Shown piece after piece: positions 26,093 to 39,509 of a stretch of DNA of 64,000 nt. Numbering within the stretch: position 1 is the first letter of the stretch; every line of letters begins with the position of its first letter. The notes under the pieces were generated by a model. It saw nothing but the letters and a program-made list of their open reading frames with translations. It did no database searches and was not told the DNA's origin. Origin of the DNA: Frischella perrara (GTDB lineage Bacteria; Pseudomonadota; Gammaproteobacteria; Enterobacterales; Orbaceae); assembly GCF_000807275.1 (NCBI RefSeq), contig NZ_CP009056.1:186001-250000 (forward strand). The letters are read 5' to 3'. The translations under genes were made by a program, and so were the position numbers.

Positions 26093-27982
26093 ATGGCACA
26101 ATCAAGTTATAATGCAGTTGATATTGAAATCTTAAAAGGATTAGATCCGGTTAGACATCGCCCAGGTATGTATACTGATACCACACGACCAAATCATCTT
26201 GGTCAAGAAGTTATCGATAATAGTGTCGATGAAGCTATAGCGGGTCATGCCAAACATATACAAGTTATTTTACATGAAGATCAATCACTTGAAGTTATTG
26301 ATGATGGGCGAGGTATGCCGGTGGATATTCATCCCGAAGAAGGGGTGCCGGCAATTGAATTGCTCCTTTGTCGTCTTCATGCAGGTGGTAAATTTTCAAA
26401 TAAAAATTATCAATTTTCAGGTGGGCTGCATGGTGTAGGCATTTCGGTTGTTAATGCATTATCTAAACGAGTTAATGTAACGGTTAATCGTGATGGACAA
26501 ATTTATGAAATTGCTTTCGAACAAGGTATAAAGGTTGAAGATCTTCATGTAGTTGGAACCTGTGCGCGCCGTAATACAGGAACAAAAGTACATTTCTGGC
26601 CAGAAGAAAAATATTTTGATTCAGCCAAATTCTCTGTTTCCAAACTTGAGCATCTTCTAAAAGCTAAAGCAGTGCTCTGTCCAGGTTTGGAAATAATATT
26701 TAAAGATAAAGTCAATAATAAAGAACAACGTTGGTATTATCAGGCTGGGCTTACGGATTATTTAATGGAATCTGTAAGTGATTATGTACTTTTACCAGAA
26801 TCTCCTTTTATTGGTGAACATACAGGTTCCACGGAAGCTGTGGAATGGGCACTCCTTTGGTTACCTGAAGGTGGCGAGTTATTAACTGAAAGTTACGTTA
26901 ATTTAATTCCAACCATACAAGGTGGTACTCATGTAAATGGTCTTAGACAAGGGCTTCTAGAGGCTATGCGTGAGTTTTGTGAGTTTCGCAATTTATTACC
27001 GAGAGGTTTAAAATTAACCGCTGATGATATTTGGGAACGCTGTGCTTATGTCTTATCGGTTAAGATGCAAGAACCACAATTTGCAGGGCAGACTAAAGAA
27101 CGTTTGTCTTCAAGACAATGCGCTGCTTTTGTATCGGCCATCGTTAAAGATGCCTTTAGTTTATGGTTAAATCAACATGTTCAGCAAGCTGAATTGTTGG
27201 CTGAAATGGTCATATCTAGCGCACAAAAACGACTACGTGCATCTAAAAAAGTTATTCGTAAAAAACTCACCAGTGGACCTGCGTTGCCTGGTAAATTAGC
27301 TGACTGCTCATCACAAGATCTTTCGCGAACTGAATTATTCCTAGTCGAAGGTGATTCTGCTGGTGGTTCAGCAAAACAGGCCAGAGATCGCGAAACACAA
27401 GCAATTATGCCTTTAAAAGGTAAGATTCTTAATACTTGGGAGGTGTCATCGGATGAAGTATTAGGATCTCAAGAAATCCATGATATTTCAGTTGCTATTG
27501 GTATGGATCCTGATAGTGATGACCTAAGTCAATTACGTTATGGCAAAATCTGTATTTTGGCTGATGCAGATTCAGATGGGTTACATATAGCAACGTTACT
27601 TTGCGCTCTCTTTTTGCGACATTTTAAATCATTAGTTGAAAATGGGCATATCTATGTTGCGATGCCTCCACTTTATCGTATTGATTTAGGTAAAGATGTT
27701 TACTATGCCCTAGATGAAGAAGAAAAAGAGGGTATTTTAGAACACTTACAACGTAAAAAAGGAAAACCTAATGTACAGCGATTTAAAGGATTAGGTGAGA
27801 TGAATCCTTTACAATTACGAGAAACTACAATGGATCCCAATACCCGTCGATTAGTCAAACTAACGCTTGATGATACAGAACAAACAATAGCCTTACTTGA
27901 TATGTTATTGGCAAAAAAACGAGCAGATGATCGACGAGACTGGTTGCAAGAAAAAGGTGATCAGGTCGAGTTAGAGGTGTAA
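26093..27982 (+). CDS. parE: DNA topoisomerase IV subunit B (ParE)
   Basis: ParE is the ATPase subunit of topoisomerase IV, which unlinks daughter chromosomes. The 629 residues (E. coli 630) contain the GHKL ATP site (NSVDEAIAGH, DDGRGMPVD, GGLHGVGISVVNALS), the transducer domain, and the TOPRIM domain (VEGDSAGGSAKQARDRE, DADSDGLHI) ending in RRDWLQEKGDQVELEV. parC follows 95 bp downstream on the same strand, so the two subunits are probably expressed together. Neighbours differ from E. coli, where parE and parC are some kilobases apart. Confidence 0.97.
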   Translation: MAQSSYNAVDIEILKGLDPVRHRPGMYTDTTRPNHLGQEVIDNSVDEAIAGHAKHIQVILHEDQSLEVIDDGRGMPVDIHPEEGVPAIELLLCRLHAGGKFSNKNYQFSGGLHGVGISVVNALSKRVNVTVNRDGQIYEIAFEQGIKVEDLHVVGTCARRNTGTKVHFWPEEKYFDSAKFSVSKLEHLLKAKAVLCPGLEIIFKDKVNNKEQRWYYQAGLTDYLMESVSDYVLLPESPFIGEHTGSTEAVEWALLWLPEGGELLTESYVNLIPTIQGGTHVNGLRQGLLEAMREFCEFRNLLPRGLKLTADDIWERCAYVLSVKMQEPQFAGQTKERLSSRQCAAFVSAIVKDAFSLWLNQHVQQAELLAEMVISSAQKRLRASKKVIRKKLTSGPALPGKLADCSSQDLSRTELFLVEGDSAGGSAKQARDRETQAIMPLKGKILNTWEVSSDEVLGSQEIHDISVAIGMDPDSDDLSQLRYGKICILADADSDGLHIATLLCALFLRHFKSLVENGHIYVAMPPLYRIDLGKDVYYALDEEEKEGILEHLQRKKGKPNVQRFKGLGEMNPLQLRETTMDPNTRRLVKLTLDDTEQTIALLDMLLAKKRADDRRDWLQEKGDQVELEV

Positions 27983-28077
27983 TTTAACCATGATGTTACA
28001 CGATATCATATAAGTTTATTAGATTTAGTTTCTTTATATTATATATTTGCTAGTTATTTAAAATCGAAGGAATTCTG

Positions 28078-30321
28078 ATGAGTGAAATTACTCATGATGG
28101 TGTAGAAGTACAATCTCTACAAAAATTTACTGAAAATGCATATTTAAACTACTCTATGTACGTCATTATGGATCGGGCATTACCATTTATTGGTGATGGT
28201 TTAAAACCTGTTCAAAGGCGGATTGTTTATGCGATGTCAGAACTTGGACTTAATGCACAAGCTAAATATAAAAAGTCAGCAAGAACGGTCGGTGATGTAT
28301 TGGGTAAGTATCATCCTCATGGTGACAGTGCATGTTATGAAGCGATGGTATTAATGGCTCAGCCTTTTTCATATCGTTATCCATTGGTGGATGGGCAAGG
28401 CAACTGGGGTGCGCCAGATGATCCTAAGTCTTTTGCCGCAATGCGATATACAGAATCAAGATTATCAAAATATGCAGAGCTACTATTATCTGAATTAGGT
28501 CAAGGCACGGTCGATTATGTTCCTAATTTTGATGGAACAATACAAGAGCCTAAAATGTTACCTGCACGTTTACCTAATATATTATTAAATGGTACGACCG
28601 GTATCGCTGTTGGTATGGCGACTGATATTCCTCCGCATAATATACGGGAAGTTGCAAATGCCGCTATTATGTTACTAGATAATCCGAATGCTACACTTGC
28701 TGATGTTATGACCCATATTCAAGGACCTGATTATCCCACTTCAGCAGAAATTATCACATCTCCTACTGATATAGCCAAAATTTATGAGACAGGGCGTGGT
28801 TCAATTAGAATGCGCGCAGTATGGAACAAAGAAGATGGCGATATTGTGATAACCGATTTACCTCATCAAGTTTCGGGAGCAAAAGTTCTGGAACAAATAG
28901 CCACACAAATGCGTAATAAAAAATTACCATTAATTGAGGATCTACGTGATGAATCGGATCATGAAAATTTGACACGTTTAGTCTTAGTACCTCGTTCTAA
29001 TCGTGTCGATCTTGAGCAGGTCATGAATCATTTGTTCGCTACGACAGATTTAGAAAAAAGTTATCGTGTTAATCTAAATATGATTGGATTAGACCAAAAA
29101 CCATCTGTTAAGAGTTTATTAACAATTTTAACTGAATGGCTTGAGTATCGTAGATCTACAATTATAAGACGGCTAAATTATCGTTTAGATAAAGTACTTA
29201 AACGATTACATATTTTAGATGGATTACTGGTTGCATTTTTAAATATAGATGAAGTAATTGATATTATTCGTCATCATGATGAACCTAAACTTGAACTAAT
29301 TCAACGTTTTTCAATTAGCGAAACACAAGCTGAAGCGATTTTAGAATTAAAATTACGTCAATTAGCAAAATTAGAAGAAATAAAGATTAAAGCCGAACAA
29401 GATGAGTTGGCTAAAGAACGCGATCAGTTACAAACATTGTTATCTTCAAATCGTAGATTAAATACCTTAATTAGGAAAGAAATAATTACTGATGCTGAAA
29501 AATATGGCGATAAACGACGTTCACCACTTGTCGAACGCGCTGAAGCAAAAGCAATAACAGAGCAAGAGTTGATTCCGTCAGAACCCGTAACTATTATTCT
29601 TTCTGAAATGGGATGGGTACGTAGTGCAAAGGGTCATGATATTGATCCTATTTCATTAAACTATAAAGCTGGTGACGGTTATAAAACAAGTGTAAAAGGT
29701 AAGAGCAATCAACCTGTTATTTTTATTGACTCAACCGGTAGAAGTTATGCGATTGAACCTAATACTTTACCATCAGCTAGAGGACAAGGCGAACCTTTAA
29801 GTGGTAAATTATCATTGCCTATTGGGGCGCAAGTTGAACAAATGGTGATGAGTTCGCAAGAAGATAAAAGAATCCTTATGGCTTCCGATGCGGGTTATGG
29901 TTTCATTTGTACATATTCAGATTTAATTGCTCGTAATCGTAATGGTAAGGCGGTCATTAATTTACCTGAAAATGCTAAGGTCATGCCAATAATTGAACTT
30001 AATGATAGTACACCGTTATTGTTAGCACTTACTAACTTGGGGCGAATGTTAGTTTTTCCAGTTGAAACTTTACCATCATTGTCAAAAGGAAAAGGCAATA
30101 AGATTATAGCCATTTCCAGTGCTCAAGCGCAGAAAAGAGAAGATTATCTCATAAATTTAGCACTAATTTCTGATAAATCCTCCATTACATTATATGCCGG
30201 AAAACGTAAATTAACTTTAAAAGCAGCTGATTTACAGAAGTTTATGGCTGAACGAGGTAAAAAAGGTACACTATTGCCTAGAGGATTACAACGGGTAGAT
30301 AGAATTGAAATTGATGAGTAA
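28078..30321 (+). CDS. parC: DNA topoisomerase IV subunit A (ParC)
   Basis: ParC is the DNA-cutting subunit of topoisomerase IV. The 747 residues (E. coli 752) contain the winged helix with catalytic Tyr124 ([10 protein letters not shown]) and the quinolone-resistance region [14 protein letters not shown]; Ser84 and Glu88, equivalent to E. coli Ser80 and Glu84, are the sensitive wild-type residues. A coiled-coil tower and a C-terminal beta-pinwheel follow. The N-terminus is four residues longer than in E. coli. GAAGGAATTC upstream supplies the ribosome-binding site. Confidence 0.97.
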   Translation: MSEITHDGVEVQSLQKFTENAYLNYSMYVIMDRALPFIGDGLKPVQRRIVYAMSELGLNAQAKYKKSARTVGDVLGKYHPHGDSACYEAMVLMAQPFSYRYPLVDGQGNWGAPDDPKSFAAMRYTESRLSKYAELLLSELGQGTVDYVPNFDGTIQEPKMLPARLPNILLNGTTGIAVGMATDIPPHNIREVANAAIMLLDNPNATLADVMTHIQGPDYPTSAEIITSPTDIAKIYETGRGSIRMRAVWNKEDGDIVITDLPHQVSGAKVLEQIATQMRNKKLPLIEDLRDESDHENLTRLVLVPRSNRVDLEQVMNHLFATTDLEKSYRVNLNMIGLDQKPSVKSLLTILTEWLEYRRSTIIRRLNYRLDKVLKRLHILDGLLVAFLNIDEVIDIIRHHDEPKLELIQRFSISETQAEAILELKLRQLAKLEEIKIKAEQDELAKERDQLQTLLSSNRRLNTLIRKEIITDAEKYGDKRRSPLVERAEAKAITEQELIPSEPVTIILSEMGWVRSAKGHDIDPISLNYKAGDGYKTSVKGKSNQPVIFIDSTGRSYAIEPNTLPSARGQGEPLSGKLSLPIGAQVEQMVMSSQEDKRILMASDAGYGFICTYSDLIARNRNGKAVINLPENAKVMPIIELNDSTPLLLALTNLGRMLVFPVETLPSLSKGKGNKIIAISSAQAQKREDYLINLALISDKSSITLYAGKRKLTLKAADLQKFMAERGKKGTLLPRGLQRVDRIEIDE

Positions 30322-30364
30322 ATTATTTTAATCAATATGATTAATCGTTTTAGGAGTTATATGT

Positions 30365-31204
30365 ATGTCCTTTATTTGGGCAATTGTCACAGGTATTATT
30401 TTATCTAAGATTTTTAAGAGTAGTATTATGTTCTTTATCGGTCTTTTTTTAGGACCGATGTTGTATCGTGCGTTTAATAATATTGCTCCGATAAGGCATA
30501 GCTCACCAAGTCCAACGTTATTTTTAACTGTTGCTTTTGAGGTACTTGGTCACCTTAGTAAAGCGAAAGGTCAAGTAACTCAAAGTGATATCAATCTAGC
30601 TAGTCATTATATGGATCAACTTCAATTAGATAATGAGAAACGTAAATTAGCGCAAGACTCTTTTAATCGAGGTAAATCCCATGGATATCCTTTACGCGAA
30701 AGATTGAGAGAACTTTATATTCAATATCGATATCGAAAAAAAGTATTAATGGTTTTTTGTGAGCAATTGATCCAAGCTGCACTAAATGATGGTTATTTAG
30801 ATGATAAAGAGAAAATAATTTTAGATATAGTCGCAGAAGAGTTCCATATTTCTAAAACACAAATGGCGTTGTATATTCAAATGATTATGGCAAGTTATCA
30901 ATTCCAGCGCCAACAATATTCATATAGAAATCAACAATCACAACAGAATCATTATCATCAAAGATATTATCAACATACAGAATCAATTAATGAGCTAAAC
31001 AATGCATATAAAATACTTGGAGTTAATGCTTCTGATGATATTGCGACAATTAAACGTGCTTATCGAAAATTAATGAATGAGCATCATCCAGATAAATTAG
31101 TCTCTAAAGGATTACCTAAAGAGATGTTAGAAGCGGCAAAAAAACGAGCCCAAGAGATTCAACTAGCATATGATTTAATTAAAGCCAAACGAGGCTTTAA
31201 ATAG
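30365..31204 (+). CDS. djlA: Co-chaperone DjlA
   Basis: DjlA is a membrane-anchored J-domain partner of DnaK, linked in E. coli to the Rcs envelope-stress response. The 279-residue protein has an N-terminal transmembrane segment (about 5-30), a TerB-like helical domain (about 50-170), a Gln/Tyr/His-rich linker (about 175-205) and a C-terminal J domain with the HPD motif in NEHHPDKLVSKG. The ATG at 30365 follows TAGGAG at 30351-30356; an overlapping ATG at 30361 is in another frame. It lies between parC and trkH, a setting unlike that in E. coli. Confidence 0.93.
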   Translation: MSFIWAIVTGIILSKIFKSSIMFFIGLFLGPMLYRAFNNIAPIRHSSPSPTLFLTVAFEVLGHLSKAKGQVTQSDINLASHYMDQLQLDNEKRKLAQDSFNRGKSHGYPLRERLRELYIQYRYRKKVLMVFCEQLIQAALNDGYLDDKEKIILDIVAEEFHISKTQMALYIQMIMASYQFQRQQYSYRNQQSQQNHYHQRYYQHTESINELNNAYKILGVNASDDIATIKRAYRKLMNEHHPDKLVSKGLPKEMLEAAKKRAQEIQLAYDLIKAKRGFK

Positions 31205-31229
31205 ACAGTTAATTTAAGAGAAAGCGTTT

Positions 31230-32681
31230 ATGATGCATTGGCGTTCAATCATTCGCATCGTGGGATTACTAATCTCACTTTTGTCGGTATTTATGTTAAT
31301 CCCAGCATTAATTGCGGTAATTTATCGAGATGGTGGTGGAACCATTTTTGTGCAATCTTTTTTGGTTGCCTTTACACTGGGAATTATTTTATGGATGCCT
31401 AATCGTAAGAATAAGCAAGAATTGAATATTCGAGAAGGTTTTATTATTGTTGTTTTATTCTGGGTTGTTTTAGGAACTATCGGTGCATTCCCTTTTATTT
31501 TTGATAAACACTTAAATTTAAATTTAACATCTGCATTTTTTGAATCCTTTTCTGGATTAACAACAACGGGTGCAACCAGTATTATTCATCTTGATACTTT
31601 ACCCAAAGCACTTCTATTTTATCGTCAATTGTTACAATGGTTAGGTGGAATGGGGATTATTGTTTTAGCCGTGGCGATTCTTCCTTTACTCGGTGTAGGT
31701 GGTATGCAGCTATATCGTGCAGAAATTCCAGGTCCACAAAAAGATAGTAAAGTTCAACCACGTATTGCGCAGACAGCTAAAACCTTATGGTCTATTTATA
31801 TATTTCTGACAGTAATTTGTGCTGTTTGTCTATGGTTAGCTGGGATGAATGGCTTTGATGCTATAACCCATAGTTTTTCGACCATTTCAATGGGAGGATT
31901 TTCGACTCATGATGCGAGTCTAGCCTACTTTAACAATCCAATTATTAATTATACGATTTCATTTTTTATCATATTATCCGGATGTAATTTTGCTTTACAT
32001 TTTAATGCTTTTAATCAATTTTCAATAAAGACTTATTTCAAGGATCAAGAATTCAGAACTTTTATCTTTATTTTAGTTACTTTAGTTATCATAAGCGTCA
32101 TAACAATTTATATTAAAGAAAAAGTCAATTTCCCAATCACACTTGATAAAATTATTCTTCAAGTTGTTTCTACTGCAACAACAACAGGATTCTCAGTTGA
32201 TAGTGCTTACCAATGGCCGGCTTTATTATCTATCTTATTATTGTGTGCATCCTTTATTGGAGGATGTGCTGGTTCAATTGGAGGAGGAATGAAAGTTGTA
32301 AGAGTATTGCTTTTATTCATGCAAGGATCCCGTGAATTGAAACGATTAATACATCCAAATGCAATCTATACATTAAAATTAAATCGCCGAGTTTTGCCAG
32401 AGAGAATTATCGAATCTGTGTGGGGATTTTTTTCTGCTTATGCGTTAGTATTTCTTGTTAGTTTCTTTCTTGTTATGGCTAATGGTTTAACAGCCATGGA
32501 TGCTTTTTATATCGTTGCTTCTTCTTTAAATAATTTAGGTATTGGTATTGATGCTGCAAGTGATACTTTTAACCATGTTGGTGAGATAGTGCAATGGATA
32601 ATGATTATTGATATGTTATTTGGGCGATTAGAAATTTTCACTTTACTTATTATTTTCACGCCGGCATTTTGGAAATCTTAG
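31230..32681 (+). CDS. trkH: Trk potassium uptake protein TrkH
   Basis: TrkH is the ion-conducting inner-membrane subunit of the Trk potassium system and works with the cytoplasmic NAD-binding TrkA. The 483 residues match E. coli TrkH closely along the whole length. The four pore loops can be seen: GLTTTGATS, ISMGGFSTH, TATTTGFSV and SLNNLGIGI, each with its filter glycine. The gene is 25 bp after djlA and 108 bp before hemG; trkH-hemG-16S is also the order at E. coli rrnA. Confidence 0.97.
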   Translation: MMHWRSIIRIVGLLISLLSVFMLIPALIAVIYRDGGGTIFVQSFLVAFTLGIILWMPNRKNKQELNIREGFIIVVLFWVVLGTIGAFPFIFDKHLNLNLTSAFFESFSGLTTTGATSIIHLDTLPKALLFYRQLLQWLGGMGIIVLAVAILPLLGVGGMQLYRAEIPGPQKDSKVQPRIAQTAKTLWSIYIFLTVICAVCLWLAGMNGFDAITHSFSTISMGGFSTHDASLAYFNNPIINYTISFFIILSGCNFALHFNAFNQFSIKTYFKDQEFRTFIFILVTLVIISVITIYIKEKVNFPITLDKIILQVVSTATTTGFSVDSAYQWPALLSILLLCASFIGGCAGSIGGGMKVVRVLLLFMQGSRELKRLIHPNAIYTLKLNRRVLPERIIESVWGFFSAYALVFLVSFFLVMANGLTAMDAFYIVASSLNNLGIGIDAASDTFNHVGEIVQWIMIIDMLFGRLEIFTLLIIFTPAFWKS

Positions 32682-32789
32682 TCATAAATCTCAAAAATAA
32701 ATATTATTTTAGTATTTATTCGGGGTTTCAAATAATTATATTTATAGTTATATGTAACTGGTTATAAAAACTATTTTCTAAGAGCAAAG

Positions 32790-33329
32790 ATGAAAACACT
32801 ATTATTATATACTACTAATGAACATCAAACTGAAAAAATCATGCAAAGAATTCATGAGCAATTAAGTTCTCCATTTGAATGTGATTTGGTGGAATTGAAA
32901 GACTTAAACCAAATAGAACTATCAAGATACAAGGCTATTATCATTGGAACTTCGATTCGTTATGGATTTTATAGTAAGTTAATCAAACAATTTATTAACA
33001 ATAATTATCAACAATTAAATCAAATGCCAAGTGCATTTTTTGGTGTTAATCTTATAGCTAGAAAGGCAAATAAAAATACGCCTGAAACCAATTTATATAC
33101 TCGTAAGTTTCTATCCAAGATAAAATGGATTCCGAAATTAAAAGCGGTATTTGCTGGTGCGCTTTATTATCCACGGTACAATTGGTTTGATCGCAATATG
33201 ATTCGCTTTATTATGTGGTTAGGCAAAGGTGATACTGATGTCAGTAAACCAATGATCGAATATACGAATTGGAATAATGTTGATCTATTTGCCCAACAAT
33301 TTAAGGATATGTTTAATAAGTTTGAATGA
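32790..33329 (+). CDS. hemG: Menaquinone-dependent protoporphyrinogen IX dehydrogenase HemG
   Basis: HemG is a flavodoxin-like FMN enzyme that oxidises protoporphyrinogen IX with quinones, the penultimate step of heme synthesis. The 179 residues include the N-terminal FMN-phosphate region (KTLLLYTTNEHQTEKIM), IIGTSIRYGFY, MPSAFFGVNLIARK and the long insertion typical of HemG, KLKAVFAGALYYPRYNWFDRNMIRFIMW. The last gene before the rRNA operon, with the same neighbour pair as in E. coli. A poor transcription stop is seen before the rRNA promoters. Confidence 0.95.
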   Translation: MKTLLLYTTNEHQTEKIMQRIHEQLSSPFECDLVELKDLNQIELSRYKAIIIGTSIRYGFYSKLIKQFINNNYQQLNQMPSAFFGVNLIARKANKNTPETNLYTRKFLSKIKWIPKLKAVFAGALYYPRYNWFDRNMIRFIMWLGKGDTDVSKPMIEYTNWNNVDLFAQQFKDMFNKFE

Positions 33330-33496
33330 TCATTTATAAATAATTAAAATATGTGAATTGAAAAAATTATTCGATAAATTAAGATTAATTATTAGCAATT
33401 TTATTATTCTAATTTCGTAAAAAGCAGATATTTTAAACATAATTAACCAATATCGCGCAAACAATAACCAAACGAAAGAAAAAGCTCAAAATAGAG

Positions 33497-33524
33497 TTGA
33501 TCTAAAAAATAAGATGTCTATAAT
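33497..33524 (+). promoter_or_regulatory. rRNA promoter P1
   Basis: TTGATC at 33497-33502 and a perfect TATAAT at 33519-33524 have a 16-bp spacer, as in E. coli rrn P1 promoters, followed by the GC-rich discriminator GCGCAACC. An A-rich stretch upstream (33470-33495) could be an UP element. The discriminator predicts control by ppGpp and DksA. The gap 33330-33838 otherwise holds only P2 and boxA. Confidence 0.8.
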
Positions 33525-33616
33525 GCGCAACCACTGAGTGATTGAGACGAACGAAAAGAAAGTCTAGGTTGCAAAGTGAAGTGAAGAAAGTTTTTAAAAA
33601 AAAGTTAAAAAACTTC

Positions 33617-33645
33617 TTGACAGGAAATAAGAGGTAGCGTAGTAT
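33617..33645 (+). promoter_or_regulatory. rRNA promoter P2
   Basis: TTGACA at 33617-33622 and TAGTAT at 33640-33645 are 17 bp apart, followed by ACGCAACCC. It lies about 120 bp downstream of P1, as in E. coli. Confidence 0.7.
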
Positions 33646-33688
33646 ACGCAACCCTTGAGACAGTAAGCCGAAACGGAAAAAACTGTCA

Positions 33689-33700
33689 GCTCTTTAAAAA
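33689..33700 (+). promoter_or_regulatory. boxA antitermination site in the rRNA leader
   Basis: GCTCTTTAAAAA closely matches the E. coli boxA core GCTCTTTAACA bound by NusB-S10. It lies 138 bp before 16S. Confidence 0.65.
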
Positions 33701-33838
33701 GTAAATAACAGACAATCTGTGTGGGCACTGTTAGGACAAAGAATTAAAGTCTACGGACTTAAAAGAAATCAAGTCTTAATAAGTGACACTGAAGATTCAT
33801 TTGAATATGTCAGAGACAGTTATTGAGCATCAAACTTT

Positions 33839-35372
<1,534 letters not shown>

Positions 35373-35430
35373 CGAAGCGCCTGGCAGTGTTCACACAGAT
35401 TGTTTGTTATGAAGTATAAAGTTGTTATAC

Positions 35431-35506
35431 GTCCCCTTCGTCTAGAGGCCTAGGACATCGCCCTTTCACGGCGGTAACAGGGGTTCGAATCCCCTAGGGG
35501 ACGCCA
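35431..35506 (+). tRNA. gltU: tRNA-Glu (UUC)
   Basis: A 76-nt cloverleaf with CCA encoded, acceptor arms GTCCCCT and AGGGGAC, T-arm GGTTCGAATC, and anticodon TTC at 35465-35467. It differs from E. coli tRNA-Glu at only a few positions and lies in the 16S-23S spacer, as in E. coli rrnC. Confidence 0.97.
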
Positions 35507-35572
35507 TTAAAGACGGTCAACTTTATACGATAAATTATCTTTGTATTTACTGATAAGTGAATAGAGAGATAA

Positions 35573-35584
35573 AGCTCTTTAACA
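35573..35584 (+). promoter_or_regulatory. boxA antitermination site in the 16S-23S spacer
   Basis: AGCTCTTTAACA matches the E. coli spacer boxA. It keeps the elongation complex resistant to Rho before 23S. Confidence 0.65.
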
Positions 35585-35710
35585 AGTAGGAACAAGCTGA
35601 AAGAAACGAGTTCTCGAATGATGTTGGAATTGCATGAATGAATTTATGTGGTGAAGATATGATAAGAGAAGAAAGCGTAAAAGAAAACCAGAGACAACTG
35701 TGAGTTGTAA

Positions 35711-38611
<2,901 letters not shown>

Positions 38612-38676
38612 ACAACTCGGAGTTGTTTTTGGAAAGAAGAGCTTGTTCTGAAGAGTTAGAGAAGTTAGACAGGATA

Positions 38677-38795
38677 TGTCTGGCGGCGATGTTGCGGTGG
38701 TCCCACCTGACCCATGCCGAACTCAGAAGTGAAACGCCGTGGAGCCGATGGTAGTGTGGGGGTTACCCCATGTGAGAGTAGGTCACCGCCAGACT
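38677..38795 (+). rRNA. rrf: 5S ribosomal RNA
   Basis: TGTCTGGCGG pairs with CCGCCAGAC at the other end, enclosing GGTGGTCCCACCTGACCC and CCGAACTCAGAAGTGAAACG, the invariant 5S segments. The length is about 119 nt. Confidence 0.96.
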
Positions 38796-38809
38796 ATAAA
38801 ATTTTAAGT

Positions 38810-38837
38810 TCTATAATATATGTTTAGATATTATAGA
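38810..38837 (+). repeat. Hairpin between 5S and tRNA-Asp
   Basis: TCTATAATAT (38810-38819) and ATATTATAGA (38828-38837) are perfect complements around an 8-nt loop. It may serve as an RNase processing site between 5S and the distal tRNAs. Confidence 0.5.
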
Positions 38838-38867
38838 CAGCACTAGAAGTGTCATATCTTATTCGGT

Positions 38868-38944
38868 GGAGCGGTAGTTCAGTTGGTTAGAATACCTGCC
38901 TGTCACGCAGGGGGTCGCGGGTTCGAGCCCCGTCCGTTCCGCCA
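38868..38944 (+). tRNA. aspT: tRNA-Asp (GUC)
   Basis: A 77-nt tRNA from GGAGCGG to CCGTTCC-GCCA with anticodon GTC at 38902-38904 and T-arm GGGTTCGAGCCC. It lies distal to 5S, like aspT at E. coli rrnC. Confidence 0.97.
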
Positions 38945-38955
38945 ATTCCTATTTT

Positions 38956-39031
38956 AGGGGCGTAGTTCAATTGGTAGAGCACCGGTCTCCAAAACCGGGT
39001 GTTGGGAGTTCGAGCCTCTCCGCCCCTGCCA
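38956..39031 (+). tRNA. trpT: tRNA-Trp (CCA)
   Basis: A 76-nt tRNA from AGGGGCG to CGCCCCT-GCCA with anticodon CCA at 38989-38991. It is nearly identical to E. coli tRNA-Trp and ends the rRNA operon. No clear intrinsic terminator follows. Confidence 0.97.
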
Positions 39032-39169
39032 AATAAAGAAACATCGCCTAATAATTAATCGGTTAAATCGTTGATTTATAATTAATTGAAAATTTTTATT
39101 TACAGATATTTGTTCTCAATTATAATCCGCAAAACAATATTATTGAATCTAAATTATTAAGGGTTGAAA

Positions 39170-39508
39170 ATGGCAGAGAGTTTTCTTTCACAGCAACGTT
39201 TTTTTGATAATAAAAATTATCCTAGGGGATTTTCACGTCACGGCGATTTTACTATTAAAGAATCACAGCTTTTAGAAAAATATGGCTGTGCCTTTAAAGA
39301 TTTAAATAGCGAATTGCGTAAGCCTATTACTGCGGAAGAAAAATCTTTTGTTTTAGCTTGTAAAGGTGAAAAAGAACCCTCCAACGATTTTGAAAAAGTC
39401 TGGTTAAAATATTTACATTGTATTAATAAAGCAAAAAAATTCCATACTTTATCAGGCGGAAAACCTCAAGTTGATATTACTGACGACTTTATTGACAATG
39501 ATGATTAA
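39170..39508 (+). CDS. maoP: Macrodomain Ori protein MaoP (YifE, DUF413)
   Basis: MaoP organises the Ori macrodomain of the E. coli chromosome together with a nearby DNA site, maoS. The 112-residue protein reads [31 protein letters not shown] and ends with [10 protein letters not shown], the DUF413 pattern. The ATG at 39170 follows AAGGG at 39159-39163. It lies after tRNA-Trp and converges on yifB with a single base between the stop codons. In E. coli it is divergent from hdfR, which is absent here. Confidence 0.94.
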   Translation: MAESFLSQQRFFDNKNYPRGFSRHGDFTIKESQLLEKYGCAFKDLNSELRKPITAEEKSFVLACKGEKEPSNDFEKVWLKYLHCINKAKKFHTLSGGKPQVDITDDFIDNDD

Positions 39509-39509
39509 T